Shown: positions 24,792 to 34,387 of the stretch, in pieces
Position numbering within the stretch: position 1 is the stretch's first letter
Layout: the number at the start of each line of letters is the position of its first letter
From: Bordetella genomosp. 13
GTDB taxonomy: Bacteria; Pseudomonadota; Gammaproteobacteria; Burkholderiales; Burkholderiaceae_B
Direction of reading: 5' to 3'
DNA: 64,000 bases
Assembly: GCF_002119665.1 (NCBI RefSeq)
Contig: NZ_CP021111.1
Coordinates: 1,116,001 to 1,180,000, forward strand
Program-made: the position numbers and the translations under genes
Notes under the pieces: model-generated
The model's database searches: none
What the model was told of the DNA's origin: nothing
Seen by the model: only the letters and a program-made list of their open reading frames with translations

Positions 24792-26981
24792 TCAGGCCGG
24801 CAACTGCGGCAGCAGCTTGTCCAGCGTGACCGGGTAGTCGCGCACGCGCACGCCGGTAGCGTTGTGGATGGCGTTGGCGATGGCGGCGCCCACGCCGCAC
24901 AGGCCGAGTTCGCCCACGCCCTTGGCCTTCATGGGCGAGGACATGGGGTCGGTCTCTTCCAGGAACACGACGTCCTGCCGCGGGATGTCGGCGTGCACCG
25001 GTACTTCGTAGCTCGCCATGTCGTGGTTGACGAAGAAGCCCACGCGCGGATCCACCTCCAGCGCCTCCATCAGCGCCGCGCCCACTCCCATGGTCATCGC
25101 GCCGATCACCTGGCTGCGCGCCGTCTTGGGATTGAGGATGCGGCCCGCGGAGCACACGGCCAGCATGCGCCGCACGCGCGTCTCGCCGGTGTACGGGTCG
25201 ACGCCCACCTCGACGAAGTGCGCGGCGAAGGTGGACTGCTGGTAGCGCTTGTGCAGGTCGCCGAACTCGATGACGTCCTCGGCCGACAGCTCGCCCTGTG
25301 CCGCGATCTCGGCCAGCGCGATGCGGCGGCCGCCCTGCCGCACGCCGCCGTCGACGAACTCCGCCGTGGCGGCATCCAGCTCGGCACGCTGCGCGATCGC
25401 CTCGCGCAGCTTCACGCATGCGGCATAGACGCCGGCGGTGGAACTGTTGGCGCCCCATTGCCCGCCCGAGCCGGCCGACACCGGAAAGGACGAGTCCCCC
25501 AGCCGCACCTGCACGTCGCCGATGGGCACGCCCAGCATCTCGGCCGCGGTCTGCGCGATGATCGTGTAGCTGCCGGTACCGATGTCGGTCATGTCGGTCT
25601 CGACCACGATCTTGCCCGCGCGGTCCAGCCGCACGCGCGCGGCGGAGGTCATCACCAGGTTGTTGCGAAACCCCGAAGCGACGCCCATGCCGATCCACCA
25701 GCGTCCGTCGCGCCGCGCGCCCGGGCTGCCGGGACGGTCCTTCCAGCCGAACTGCTCGGCGCCCTGGCGCAGGCATTCCACCAGCCGGCGGCTGGAGAAC
25801 TTGCGCTGCGGGTTGCCCGGGTCCACCTGCGTGTCGTTGCGGATGCGGAACTCCACGGGGTCCATGCCCAGCTTCTGCGCCATCTCGTCCATGGCGATTT
25901 CCAGGGCCATCAGGCCGGGCGCTTCGCCGGGCGCGCGCATGGCGTTGCCTTCGGGCAGGTCCAGCTGCGCCAGGTACAGCGCGGTCAGGCGGTTGGGACC
26001 GGCATACAGGTAGCGCGTCTGCTGCGTGGCGTCCTCCGGGCCGCCGCCCGGCAGATCGCCGGACCAGCTTTCGTGGCCGATGGCGGTCAGCGTGCCGTCG
26101 GGCGTGGCGCCGAGGCGGATGCGCTGGATGGTGGCGGGGCGGTGGGTGGTGTTGTTGAAGATCATCGGCCGCGGCAGCGCGACCTTGACCGGCCGGTCGA
26201 CGGCGCGCGCGCCCAGCGCCGCCAGCAGCGCATCGGCGCGCAGGAAGAGCTTGCCGCCGAAGCCGCCGCCCACGTAGGGCGAGATCAGGCGCACCTTTTC
26301 CTTGGGGATGCCCAGCGTGGCGGCCAGATCGGTGCGGCCCCAGTCGATCATCTGGTTGGAGGTCCACAGCGTCACGCTGTCGCCTTGCCACGCCGCGATG
26401 GTGGCGTGCGGCTCCATCATGGTGTGAGCCTGGTCCGGCGTAGTGTAGGTGGCGTCCAGTTGCACCGGCGCGGCGGCGTAGGCGGACGCGAAGTCGCCCG
26501 TGCTGCTGCGGTTCCTTTCACCTTCGAGCGGCTTGGCCGCGCCGCGCGCCGACTCGAGGTGATAGGCGCCCCGCGCGGTGTCGTACTGCACGCGTACCAG
26601 GCGGGCGGCCGCGCGCGCCTGTTCGAAGGTTTCGGCCACCACCAGGGCGATGGCCTGGTGATAGTGCTGGATCTCGGGACCGCCAAGCAGCCGCGCGGTA
26701 TTGCGGTCGCTCTGGCCGAGCTTGCCCGCGTCCTGCGCGGTAAGCACGGCCAAGACGCCGGGCGCCTGGCGCGCGGCCCGCAGGTCCATCGACACGATGC
26801 GGCCCTTGCCGATGGCCGATGCGACGGGATAGCCGTAGGCCGGACGCTGCGGCTCGTGCTGTTCATAGGCGTACGGCGCAAGGCCGCAAACCTTCAGCGG
26901 GCCGTCGACGCGGTCGAGGGCCTGGCCCACGAACTTCTGGCGGTCGATGGGATTCTGGGTGGCAGGGGTGTCGAATTTCAT
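24792..26981 (-). CDS. paoC: molybdopterin-binding large subunit of periplasmic aldehyde oxidoreductase (PaoC-like)
   Basis: 729 residues, the length of E. coli PaoC. The N-terminal domain has [23 protein letters not shown] and [16 protein letters not shown]. The molybdenum-cofactor domain has [93 protein letters not shown] and [19 protein letters not shown], whose Glu is the catalytic base of the xanthine-oxidase family. It should oxidise aldehydes to acids with a Moco-CDP cofactor. The start overlaps the paoB stop (ATGA). A PaoD/XdhC-type cofactor insertion protein is not encoded next to it. Confidence 0.92.
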   Translation of the reverse strand: MKFDTPATQNPIDRQKFVGQALDRVDGPLKVCGLAPYAYEQHEPQRPAYGYPVASAIGKGRIVSMDLRAARQAPGVLAVLTAQDAGKLGQSDRNTARLLGGPEIQHYHQAIALVVAETFEQARAAARLVRVQYDTARGAYHLESARGAAKPLEGERNRSSTGDFASAYAAAPVQLDATYTTPDQAHTMMEPHATIAAWQGDSVTLWTSNQMIDWGRTDLAATLGIPKEKVRLISPYVGGGFGGKLFLRADALLAALGARAVDRPVKVALPRPMIFNNTTHRPATIQRIRLGATPDGTLTAIGHESWSGDLPGGGPEDATQQTRYLYAGPNRLTALYLAQLDLPEGNAMRAPGEAPGLMALEIAMDEMAQKLGMDPVEFRIRNDTQVDPGNPQRKFSSRRLVECLRQGAEQFGWKDRPGSPGARRDGRWWIGMGVASGFRNNLVMTSAARVRLDRAGKIVVETDMTDIGTGSYTIIAQTAAEMLGVPIGDVQVRLGDSSFPVSAGSGGQWGANSSTAGVYAACVKLREAIAQRAELDAATAEFVDGGVRQGGRRIALAEIAAQGELSAEDVIEFGDLHKRYQQSTFAAHFVEVGVDPYTGETRVRRMLAVCSAGRILNPKTARSQVIGAMTMGVGAALMEALEVDPRVGFFVNHDMASYEVPVHADIPRQDVVFLEETDPMSSPMKAKGVGELGLCGVGAAIANAIHNATGVRVRDYPVTLDKLLPQLPA

Positions 26982-27934
26982 GCGGCGCTCCTTGCCTGGG
27001 TCAGGACGGCGTCGAGGGTGCGCTGCGCCAGCGTCACCTTGAACTCGTTCTCGTGGGTGGGCCGGGCCCCTGCCAGCAGGGCTTGCGCGGCGGGCCCGGC
27101 GCCTTGGCTCAATGCCGCGTCCGCGGCCGGCACGCGCCAGGGCATGGGCGCGACGCCGCCCAGCGCCACGCGGCCGCTGCCGTCGCGCTGCACCACTGCG
27201 CAGACGGACACCAGCGCGAACGCGAACGACGCCCGGTCGCGCACCTTGCGGTAGATGTGCGTGCCGCCCACGGGCGGCGGCAGCGTCACCGCGGTGATGA
27301 GTTCGCCCGAGGCCAGCACCGTCTCGACCTCCGGCGTGGTGCCGGGCAAGCGATAGAAGTCCGCGATGGGAATGGCGCGGCGCGCGCCGTCGGGACGGAC
27401 GGTCTCGATTGTGGCGTCCAGCGCGCGCATGGCCACCGCCATGTCGCTGGGATGCACCGCGATGCAGTGCTCCGACGTGCCCAGCACGGCATGCTGGCGG
27501 CTGAAGCCCTGGACGGCCGAGCAGCCGCTGCCCGGCACGCGCTTGTTGCAGGGCTGGTTGGGGTCGTAAAAGTAGGGGCAGCGCGTGCGCTGCAGCAGAT
27601 TGCCGGCCGTGGTGGCGCGATTGCGGATCTGCCCCGAAGCGCCAGCCAGGATGGCCCGCGCCACCACCGCGTAGTCGCGCCGCACGCGCGGGTCGGCGGC
27701 CAGGTCCGTGTTGCGGACCAGCGCCCCGATGCGCAGGCCGCCTTCGGGCGTTGCTTCGATCTGGTCCAGGCCGAGCCCGTTGACGTCCACCAGATGGGTC
27801 GGCGCCTCGACCTCGAGCTTCATCAGGTCCACCAGATTGGTGCCGCCGGCGATGAACTTGGCTCCGCGCACACCCTGTACCGCCGCGGCCGCCTGCGCCG
27901 GGTCGCGCGCGCGCTCGTAAGTGAATGGTTTCAT
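26978..27934 (-). CDS. paoB: FAD-binding subunit with extra Fe-S cysteines (PaoB-like)
   Basis: 318 residues, the same length as E. coli Pao[21 protein letters not shown] is the FAD pyrophosphate motif; [26 protein letters not shown] follows. The cysteines C119, C129, C138 ([10 protein letters not shown] context) and C157 (GTSEHC) match the additional [4Fe-4S] cluster that distinguishes PaoB from most xanthine-oxidase medium subunits. It passes electrons between the 2Fe-2S subunit and FAD. It overlaps paoA and paoC by 4 nt on each side, which supports a fixed heterotrimer. Confidence 0.93.
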   Translation of the reverse strand: MKPFTYERARDPAQAAAAVQGVRGAKFIAGGTNLVDLMKLEVEAPTHLVDVNGLGLDQIEATPEGGLRIGALVRNTDLAADPRVRRDYAVVARAILAGASGQIRNRATTAGNLLQRTRCPYFYDPNQPCNKRVPGSGCSAVQGFSRQHAVLGTSEHCIAVHPSDMAVAMRALDATIETVRPDGARRAIPIADFYRLPGTTPEVETVLASGELITAVTLPPPVGGTHIYRKVRDRASFAFALVSVCAVVQRDGSGRVALGGVAPMPWRVPAADAALSQGAGPAAQALLAGARPTHENEFKVTLAQRTLDAVLTQARSAA

Positions 27935-28572
27935 GCGCGCTCCTGGGCATATTCCGCGATGGCGTCGGCGATGTTGGCGTAGGCGCCGCAGCGGCAGATG
28001 TTGCCGCTCATGCGTTCGCGGATCTCTTCGGCGGACAGCATGGGTTGTTCGGTGACGCTGGCGCTGACGTGGCTGGGCAGCCCTTGGCGAACCTCTTCCA
28101 GCATGGCGACGGCGGAGCATATCTGTCCCGGCGTGCAGTAGCCGCATTGATACCCGTCGTGCTTGACGAAGGCGGCCTGCAAGGGATGCATGGCCTCGGG
28201 CGTGCCCAGTCCTTCGATGGTGGTCACGCGCGCGCCTTCGTGCAGCACGGCCAGCGTCAGGCACGAGTTGATGCGACGGCCGTCCAGCAGCACCGTACAG
28301 GCGCCGCACTGGCCATGGTCGCAGCCCTTCTTGGTGCCCGTGAGCTGCAGGTGCTCGCGCAGCGCGTCCAGCAACGTGGTGCGCGGGTCGATGGCCAGCT
28401 TGCGCGGTTGGCCATTGATTTCGATGGTGATGGTGGTGGTCAGCGTCTGCGCGGTCGAGCCGCCGTTGAGCGTCTCGGCGGTGGCGAGGGGCACCGCCAT
28501 CGCGCCGGCCGACGCCGCGCCGGCCTTGAGCAGCGCGCGGCGCGACAGATTGGCATCAAGAGGGGATTCCAT
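27931..28572 (-). CDS. paoA: [2Fe-2S] subunit with Tat signal (PaoA-like)
   Basis: 213 residues. The twin-arginine leader [14 protein letters not shown] (R11, R12) exports the folded trimer to the periplasm. Two clusters are visible: the plant-type set C84, C89, C92, C104 ([16 protein letters not shown]) and the second set C143, C146, C193, C195 (CGYCTPGQ and CRCGAY). Aldehyde oxidoreductases of this class detoxify aromatic aldehydes. The start was placed at MESPLD with GGAG five nt upstream. It is the first gene of the operon, behind a 374-bp promoter region. Confidence 0.93.
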   Translation of the reverse strand: MESPLDANLSRRALLKAGAASAGAMAVPLATAETLNGGSTAQTLTTTITIEINGQPRKLAIDPRTTLLDALREHLQLTGTKKGCDHGQCGACTVLLDGRRINSCLTLAVLHEGARVTTIEGLGTPEAMHPLQAAFVKHDGYQCGYCTPGQICSAVAMLEEVRQGLPSHVSASVTEQPMLSAEEIRERMSGNICRCGAYANIADAIAEYAQERA

Positions 28573-28946
28573 GAGGGCTCCTGGTCTTGGCATACATAGT
28601 GGGGAAGCACGCGTAGCGGCTGCGCGTATGCAGGCACGTCCGCGACGCCGGCGTGGTTCACCGGCGGGAGCGGGCCGATGAGGGCAGCAGCAGGCCGCGC
28701 GGCGCTCTTCGATGATAAGAGCGGCGCCGGCGGTGAATAAGCCCGTCTTGTTGCATGCCGTTATCGAAACGGTTCATCAATGGCCGGCCGCCGCACCGGC
28801 ATGGCCGGCTTCGCAAGGCGTGTGGTGCGAGGCTGCGCGAGGCAGCCGGCCGTGGCGTGGTTGCGGTCTGACGGCTTTGGTTACGGCCGGTTGATAATAG
28901 GCGCGGTTAGCGACGCTCGGCGGCCGTCCGTGGAAGAGACCGCGAT
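28573..28946. other. 374-bp intergenic region upstream of paoABC
   Basis: It holds the paoABC leader and the end of the LysR transcript. No gene is convincing. There is a hairpin with arms CGCTCTT and AAGAGCG around 28704-28725. No clean -35/-10 pair was recognised. A binding site for the LysR regulator immediately upstream would be expected here. Confidence 0.4.
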
Positions 28947-29933
28947 TCAGGACGCGGCTATGGCCGGCTCGGTGTCGAGGCCGGCGTGCCTCACGCAGGC
29001 GGGTCGGTCGGCTGCCGGCCCACCATCCGGCGGATAACGCAGCGCGTCGACCAGCAGCCGCATGGCGGGAGACGGCTGCCGCCGGTTGGGGTAGTAGAGG
29101 TGATAGCCCGTCCACATCGGGCTCCAATCCTCCAGCACGCGCACCAGCCTGCCATCGTCCAGATGGGCTTGCACCATGCCTTCGGGGATGTACGCCAGGC
29201 CGAAGCCGTCGACGGCCGCGCGCAGGATCTGGTAGACGTCGTTGAATACCAATTGCCCGTCCACGCGCACACGCATGTCCTGCCCGTCCTTGCCGAACTC
29301 CCACGCGTACAGGCCGCCGCTGGTCGGCAGGCGCAGGTTGATGCACCGGTGGTCGACCAGTTCGTGCGGCGCTTGCGGCGGCGGACGCCTCGCGAAATAG
29401 CTTTTCGATCCGACCAGCGCAAAGCGCAGGTCGGGACTGATGCGCACCGCGATCATGTCGCGCGCCAGTTGTTCGCCCAGGCGCACGCCGGCGTCGCAGC
29501 GCTGCGCGACGATGTCGGCCAGGCCGTAGTCATTGATCAGTTCGACACGGATGTCGGGATAGCGGCGCAGGAAGGGCACGAGCCGTGGCCACAGCACCGT
29601 CTGGATGGTGTAGTCGGTGGCGCTGATGCGCAGGCTGCCCGCGGGATGTTCGCGGAACTGGCTGAGCTCCTGCAGTTCGGCCTCGATCTGTTCGAACTGC
29701 GGACTGATGCGCTCGAGCAGGCGTTCTCCCGCCTCGGTCGGTGATACGCTGCGGGTAGTGCGCGTCAGCAGCCGCACGCCCAGGCGGGCCTCCAGCCCCT
29801 TGATCGTATGGCTGAGCGCCGACTGCGAGACGCCGACTTGCGCCGCGGCGCGTGTGAAGCTGCGTTCGCGGGCGACCGCGATGAAGGCAAGCAGGTCGTT
29901 GAGATTGTCGCGCGGCAAAGTGTTGATCCCCAT
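28947..29933 (-). CDS. LysR-family transcriptional regulator
   Basis: 328 residues. The N-terminal helix-turn-helix reads DLLAFIAVARERSFTRAAAQVGVSQSALSHTIKGLEARLGVRLLTRTTRSVSPTEAG, a textbook LysR domain. The effector domain follows (LRISATDYTIQTVLWPRLVPFL, GVRLGEQLARDMIAVRI, AAVDGFGLAYIPEGMV). It is transcribed toward paoABC on the same strand, about 370 bp upstream. It is a candidate activator of the aldehyde oxidoreductase, but it could instead act on the genes on its other side. Confidence 0.92.
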   Translation of the reverse strand: MGINTLPRDNLNDLLAFIAVARERSFTRAAAQVGVSQSALSHTIKGLEARLGVRLLTRTTRSVSPTEAGERLLERISPQFEQIEAELQELSQFREHPAGSLRISATDYTIQTVLWPRLVPFLRRYPDIRVELINDYGLADIVAQRCDAGVRLGEQLARDMIAVRISPDLRFALVGSKSYFARRPPPQAPHELVDHRCINLRLPTSGGLYAWEFGKDGQDMRVRVDGQLVFNDVYQILRAAVDGFGLAYIPEGMVQAHLDDGRLVRVLEDWSPMWTGYHLYYPNRRQPSPAMRLLVDALRYPPDGGPAADRPACVRHAGLDTEPAIAAS

Positions 29934-30158
29934 TTATGGCGGCAGGGTTGTCCTGGCGTCGAATGCGCGGTCCATGCCCTTGGAGAGTTGTAGAGACGCG
30001 GAAGGCGAAATAGTTCGCGCAAGGGGCGTGCGACTGGATGCGATGGCGCTGTACCGAGTCGTACCTGGTATCACGTCCGGCTGGCTATTCGGCCGGGCAT
30101 GCGCCAGAATCGGGGCAAGCTCGCCGGGCCACGCGCTCGCTATTTCCGGAGGTGATGA

Positions 30159-30512
30159 ATGCGAACGATGACGGTGTCGATAGTGGGGGCCATGATGGCC
30201 AGCGTGGCATGCCTGGCGCAGGCGGGCACGGCGGACCATACCGAGTGGAGCGACGTGCGCGCCGCGGGGTTTTCCGAAGCGGCGCAGGCCGCGCCATGCG
30301 GGGCGGCGCACGCCGTGGCCGCGAAGAACGAGCCCGGCGCGCAGCCGGCCCATCTGTACGATACGCTCGAGAGCCTGGTCAACAGCGGGCAGGTGCTGTA
30401 TTTGCGCCATACGCTGACGGGCGCCGACCAGTGGCTGGCGCAGCCCACGGAAAAGGCCTGCGAACCGGGCGGCACCGCCCGGCGCGACAGCTCGGGCAAG
30501 TGCGCCTCGTAG
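30159..30512 (+). CDS. small secreted hypothetical protein, 117 aa
   Basis: The start is decided by GGAGGTGA, close to a perfect Shine-Dalgarno, four nt before the ATG. A signal peptide is likely (SIVGAMMASVACLAQA, cleavage near residue 22). The mature part has Cys at about 47, 100 and 116, and a polar serine/glycine-rich C-terminus. I do not recognise a family. The strength of the ribosome site suggests high expression. It is convergent with the motor-like cassette and divergent from the LysR gene. Confidence 0.6.
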   Translation: MRTMTVSIVGAMMASVACLAQAGTADHTEWSDVRAAGFSEAAQAAPCGAAHAVAAKNEPGAQPAHLYDTLESLVNSGQVLYLRHTLTGADQWLAQPTEKACEPGGTARRDSSGKCAS

Positions 30513-30534
30513 GCATGCGCGGCGGCCCGCGCGC

Positions 30535-31194
30535 CTAGCGCGCCTTGCCGCGGCCGCTTTTCCTGGCGCCATCCAGGCGCGCCAGCAGCTGACCCGCCGG
30601 ATCGCTGACATTGCACAGCTGTTCCAGCGCCGACAGCGCGTCCACATACGACAGGAACTGGTGCAGGTACCCGGGCGACAGCGAGCGCATCATCGACAGC
30701 GAGCGGTGCACCAGGTGGTTCGAATTCAGCGGGCCGGCATTCTCGGGCACCTTTTCCAGCGACTGCTGCATCTGCTTGTCGGCGCCGAGCCGGGTCCACA
30801 ACGCCCGGAACTCATCCAGCGCTGCAAGTTCGGGATAGACGTCGCGCGGCGGGACCGTGCCGTCGTTGCGCACACTGCCGCGTGGCCGCTGAGCCAGATA
30901 GGCGGCCAGGCCGGCCAGGCTTTGCGGGGGCGAGGACGCGTCCGCGCGGGCGGCGGACGCCACGCGAGGCGAGGGCGCCGACACCTGCGCCACCTCGCCG
31001 GGCGCGGCCTGCTCGACCATGCGCGCATAGGCCTGCGCCAGGTCGGCCAGCCGCGCATCCACCCGCCTGCGAGCGGCGCCGTCCAGCGCTTCGGTACGCC
31101 GCGCCAGCGATTCCAGGAAGCGGAAACGCACCGGATCCAGGCGGTCGTGGCCGGCCGCCTGCCATGCCCGCAGCGCGGCGCGCGGATCATCCAT
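30535..31194 (-). CDS. DUF2894-domain protein, last gene of the motor-like cassette
   Basis: 219 residues, soluble and helix-rich. The N-terminus WQAAGHDRLDPVRFRFLESLARR leads into an alanine/arginine-rich helix (VDARLADLAQAYARMVEQA). A proline/serine linker (about 75-95) follows, then a second helical domain with LAALDEFRALWTRLGADKQMQQSLEKVPENAGPLNSNHLVHRSL. The C-terminus is basic (ARKSGRGKAR). The family is known only as DUF2894 and, from memory, occurs with DUF802 and DUF3348 proteins. The start at MDDPRA overlaps the MotB-like gene by 8 nt. There is no membrane segment or signal, so it should be cytosolic. Confidence 0.85.
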   Translation of the reverse strand: MDDPRAALRAWQAAGHDRLDPVRFRFLESLARRTEALDGAARRRVDARLADLAQAYARMVEQAAPGEVAQVSAPSPRVASAARADASSPPQSLAGLAAYLAQRPRGSVRNDGTVPPRDVYPELAALDEFRALWTRLGADKQMQQSLEKVPENAGPLNSNHLVHRSLSMMRSLSPGYLHQFLSYVDALSALEQLCNVSDPAGQLLARLDGARKSGRGKAR

Positions 31195-31846
31195 GGGACG
31201 TGGCCGCATCGGCGGCGGCGGGCGCCTGGGGTTTCTGGACGGGCGCGATCTCCACGCGCCGGTTCCTCGCCCGGCCTTCCTCGTCGGCGTTCGACGCGGC
31301 CGGCTGCTCGGACCCGAAGGCGGCCGAGAAGACCGACGACGAAGGCACGCCTTCCTCGATCAGCACGCGCGTCACCGTCAGGGCACGCTGCGCGGACAGT
31401 TCCCAGTTGTCGGCGAAGCGCCGGTTGGTGTCGCGCACGGGCCGGTCGTCGGTGAAGCCGCTGACCATCAGCATCTCGTCACGGTCGCGCAGATACGCGG
31501 CAAGCGGCGCGGCCAGGCTCTTGATCAGTTCGCGGCCGTCGGGCTGCAGCCGGTCCGAATTGAGCGCGAACAGCACGTTGCCGTTGATGCCGATGCGGCC
31601 GTTGACCAGCGTGACGCGGCCCGAGGCCACCGGTCCGGCCAGCGCCTGCTCCAGCGCCTGCCGGCGCTGGGTCTCGGCCTGTCCCTGCTTGACCGCCTCT
31701 TCCAGGCGGGTGGCGAGGTCGAGCTGCATGCCCACCACGCCGACCAGGATCAGCACGAAGGCGCCCAGCAGCACCGACATCAGGTCGCCGAACACGGCCC
31801 ATGCCGGAGCCGAGGACTCGAGGTCGGCGTCGAGGTCGTCTCTCAT
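31187..31846 (-). CDS. MotB/ZorB-like protein with OmpA peptidoglycan-binding domain
   Basis: 219 residues. One membrane helix near the N-terminus reads WAVFGDLMSVLLGAFVLILV. The W-x4-D-x-M pattern places D21 where MotB has its proton-carrying Asp. A coiled linker (about 45-75) is followed by an OmpA domain: VLFALNSDRLQPDGRELI, VSGFTDDRPV, NWELSAQRALTVTRVLIEEG, FGSEQPAASN and RARNRRVEI. This anchors the helix to peptidoglycan and makes the protein the stator B-subunit partner of the DUF802 protein, whose stop codon overlaps its start (ATGA). It is shorter than flagellar MotB, and no flagellar genes are nearby. Confidence 0.9.
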   Translation of the reverse strand: MRDDLDADLESSAPAWAVFGDLMSVLLGAFVLILVGVVGMQLDLATRLEEAVKQGQAETQRRQALEQALAGPVASGRVTLVNGRIGINGNVLFALNSDRLQPDGRELIKSLAAPLAAYLRDRDEMLMVSGFTDDRPVRDTNRRFADNWELSAQRALTVTRVLIEEGVPSSSVFSAAFGSEQPAASNADEEGRARNRRVEIAPVQKPQAPAAADAATSHG

Positions 31847-34377
31847 TGCGGCGTGGCGCCCGCGTCCGCCTGCCCGGCGGCAAGCTGCTGCAGGTCTTCG
31901 ATGATCTGTTTCTGCGACAGCACGCTGAGATCGACGACCTCACGCGCCTGCGCCACGTAATAGGCCAGCTGTTCGTCGCTGCGGGCCATGGACTTGTCCA
32001 GCGCGGTCTCGATGCGCTGCAGGCGCTCGGCCAGCTGCTCGCTGGCCTGGCCGAACAGCTGCACGGCCGCGCCGAAGGCATCGCCCAGGCTCGCGATCTC
32101 GATGGCGCTGCCCGTGACCTGCGCGGCAGCGTCGGAGAGCCTGCCCGACTCGGTCTCGACCTGGCCGGCCACCTGTGAACTGGTGCGCTCCAGCATCTCG
32201 CCAGCGCGTGCGACCAGGGCATCGACCGCCGCGCGCTGCTCGTTGCCGGCCTGGGTAAGATTGCCCAGCAGCGCGTCCAGCGTCTCGAGCAGGCGGTTGC
32301 GTTCCTCGAGCATTTCGTTGTCGCGCGCCGTCGCCAGCGTGAGGCTGCGGCGCAATTCGTCGATGGCTTCCGCAGCCGCCTTGGGCGCCTGCGCGGCGGC
32401 TTCCACCAGACGGGTGACCTCGGCGACGGTGTCGCGGGCGTGCGCCTGCGTCTGCTCGGCCAGTTCGCGCGCGGTCTGCGCCAGGGATTCGCCCAGGCTC
32501 TGGTGTTGCTGCTCGGCCCGCTGGCCGGCCGTTTCCCAATCCTGGCGAAGGTCGTTCGCGATGGCGCCCAGCTTGTCGTGCCAGGCCTGCAGCCGCTGCT
32601 GGTCCTGCTCGGCCAGGGTGGACTGCAGCGCGGCATGCGACTGGTTCACCTCGCGCAGCAGGCTGGCCATGCGTTCCTCGAAACTGCCCGAGAAGCCGTC
32701 CAGCGCGGCGCGCAGGCCGCCGGCCAGGGCATCGCCCGCCTGCTGATGGCGCGCCAGGGCGTCGTTCCACTTGTCGGCCATCAAGGCGGCGGCGCCGTCC
32801 AGGCGCATGCCGAAGCCTTCCACCTGGCGCTGCGCCGCCTGGCCCACCGTCTCTTGCAGCGTTACGGCCTCGCGCGCCAGTCCGGCCAGCGTGCGCTCGA
32901 CGGCGGGCGCGATGGCCTCGCCCGCGGCGCGCGCGGCGGCGGCGGCGTTGTCCTGCATGGCCTGTTCCATGGCCTGCGCCAGGCGTGCTCCCGCCTGCGC
33001 ATGCGCCTGCAGGGTCTGGTCCATGGTCGCGGCCAACCGCTGGCCCGCGGCCACGTTCTCCTGCAGCGATTGTTCGAGCGCCTGGGCGAGCCGGCCGCCC
33101 GCCGCGGTGTTGTCCTGCAGGGCCTGGTCCATCGACTGGGCCAGGCGGGCCCCCGCGGCGGCGTGCTCCTGCAGCGCGCGGTCCATCGTCTGCACCAGTT
33201 GGTGTCCGGCCGCGACGTTCTCCTGGAGGGCCTTGTCCATCGCCTGGATCAACTGGCCGCCGGCGGCGGTGTTCTGCTGCAGGGCGCGGTCCATGGTCTG
33301 CACCAGCCGCTCGCCCGAGGCGGTGTTGTCCTGCAAGCTGCGTTCGACGGCCTGCACCAGGCGCTCGTGGGCCGCGTCGGCGCGGGCCTGGGCGTTCTCC
33401 TGGCCCGCCGCGATGCCTTCCTGAAGGCTGCGGTTCTGCTGGCCCATGTCCGCGGCCAGGGCCTGAAGCCGCTCGATCATGGCGGGCACGGCGTCCGTCT
33501 GGCGCTGCATCAGGCCGACCATCTGGGGCATTGCCTCGGTCTGGCGCTGGAGCAGGTCCACCATCTGTGGCATTGCCGCGGTCTGGCGCTGGAGCAGGTC
33601 CACCATGGCCGGCATGGTCTCGGCCTGGCGCTGCAACAGCCCGACCACCGTAGGCATCGCCTCGGCCTGGCGCTGCAGCAGTTCGATCATCGTGGGCATC
33701 GCGCCCGCCTGCCGCTGCAGCAGAGCCAGCACTTGTTCGCGCTGATGCGCCGGAGAATAGGCGCGCAGGCCCGTGGCGATGCGGGCGTCCAGGGCCTGCG
33801 AGGCGCGGATGCGTTCGCGCCGGCACAGCGCGGCCAGCAGTCCCAGCATGGCGGAGGCGGCCACGCCGGCCACCGACGTGCCGAACGCGAAGCCCAGGCC
33901 CTGCACGGGTGCGGCCAGCGAGGCGCGCATGGCCTGCAGGTCGGTCGCGCTTTCCAGTGCCGCGCCGGTCCCGCGCAGGGTGGCGACCATGCCCAGGAAG
34001 GTGCCCAGCATGCCCAGCAGCACCAGCAGGCCCACCAGGTAGGGCGTGAGCGACGGAGAGGGCAGGCCCACCCGCACGCCCTCGACGCGCAGGCGCACCG
34101 GATTGCGCAGACTGGGGTGCAGGCGCGCCAGCCATCCATCCAGGCCGGAGCTGCTGGCGGCGGCACCAGGTTCGGCGGACTCTGACGCCGCCAGCTCCAG
34201 CGTGCGCGTGGCCCGGCGATAGTGGCTCAGTTCAAGGGCGCCTGCCACGTAGACCAGGGCGATCAGCAGCGTGACGGACAGGGCCAGCGGATTCGTGCCG
34301 ACATAGCCGGCGGCGATCCAGCACACGGCCGCAAGCCCGGCCAGGAAGATGGCGAAGGGAGCGAGGTATCGGGTCAT
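31843..34377 (-). CDS. MotA/TolQ/ExbB-like membrane protein with long repeat tail (DUF802)
   Basis: 844 residues. Four membrane helices lie near 5-25, 31-50, 112-134 and 162-186. The last two carry LLGMLGTFLGMVATL and LGFAFGTSVAGVAASAMLGLLAAL, the paired glycine/threonine motifs of the MotA/TolQ/ExbB stator fold. From residue 210 the rest is cytoplasmic: six 14-residue repeats (219-302), eight 18-residue repeats (338-481), then about 350 residues of alanine/glutamine-rich coiled coil ending SQKQIIEDLQQLAAGQ. The design, a stator subunit with a very long tail, matches ZorA of Zorya anti-phage systems rather than flagellar MotA. It is translationally coupled to the MotB-like gene. Confidence 0.88.
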   Translation of the reverse strand: MTRYLAPFAIFLAGLAAVCWIAAGYVGTNPLALSVTLLIALVYVAGALELSHYRRATRTLELAASESAEPGAAASSSGLDGWLARLHPSLRNPVRLRVEGVRVGLPSPSLTPYLVGLLVLLGMLGTFLGMVATLRGTGAALESATDLQAMRASLAAPVQGLGFAFGTSVAGVAASAMLGLLAALCRRERIRASQALDARIATGLRAYSPAHQREQVLALLQRQAGAMPTMIELLQRQAEAMPTVVGLLQRQAETMPAMVDLLQRQTAAMPQMVDLLQRQTEAMPQMVGLMQRQTDAVPAMIERLQALAADMGQQNRSLQEGIAAGQENAQARADAAHERLVQAVERSLQDNTASGERLVQTMDRALQQNTAAGGQLIQAMDKALQENVAAGHQLVQTMDRALQEHAAAGARLAQSMDQALQDNTAAGGRLAQALEQSLQENVAAGQRLAATMDQTLQAHAQAGARLAQAMEQAMQDNAAAAARAAGEAIAPAVERTLAGLAREAVTLQETVGQAAQRQVEGFGMRLDGAAALMADKWNDALARHQQAGDALAGGLRAALDGFSGSFEERMASLLREVNQSHAALQSTLAEQDQQRLQAWHDKLGAIANDLRQDWETAGQRAEQQHQSLGESLAQTARELAEQTQAHARDTVAEVTRLVEAAAQAPKAAAEAIDELRRSLTLATARDNEMLEERNRLLETLDALLGNLTQAGNEQRAAVDALVARAGEMLERTSSQVAGQVETESGRLSDAAAQVTGSAIEIASLGDAFGAAVQLFGQASEQLAERLQRIETALDKSMARSDEQLAYYVAQAREVVDLSVLSQKQIIEDLQQLAAGQADAGATPQ
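32935..33366 (-). repeat. eight tandem 54-bp units (18-residue repeats) in the DUF802 gene
   Basis: Codons for residues 338-481 form eight units on the pattern xRLxQaMDqaLQdNtAAG, for example ERLVQTMDRALQQNTAAG. All units are exactly 18 residues, without gaps. Three units (54 residues) match the roughly 53-residue length recalled for a DUF802 domain. An 18-residue helix makes five full turns, so each repeat presents the same face. Confidence 0.9.
33472..33723 (-). repeat. six tandem 42-bp units (14-residue repeats) in the DUF802 gene
   Basis: Codons for residues 219-302 encode six units on the pattern LLQRQaeAMPtMvx, for example LLQRQAEAMPTVVG. Fourteen residues equal two heptads, but each unit carries a Met-Pro pair that should kink a helix. 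The units begin soon after the last membrane helix. Confidence 0.9.
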
Positions 34378-34387
34378 GGCTTACCGG

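Noticed and set aside
24777..27254. 825-codon plus-strand frame antisense to paoC
   Set aside because: No motif; the minus-strand PaoC protein has complete molybdopterin motifs and overlapping neighbours.
32935..33723. CRISPR array
   Set aside because: The periodic repeats (42 and 54 bp) lack unique spacers, are in frame and encode a continuous protein.
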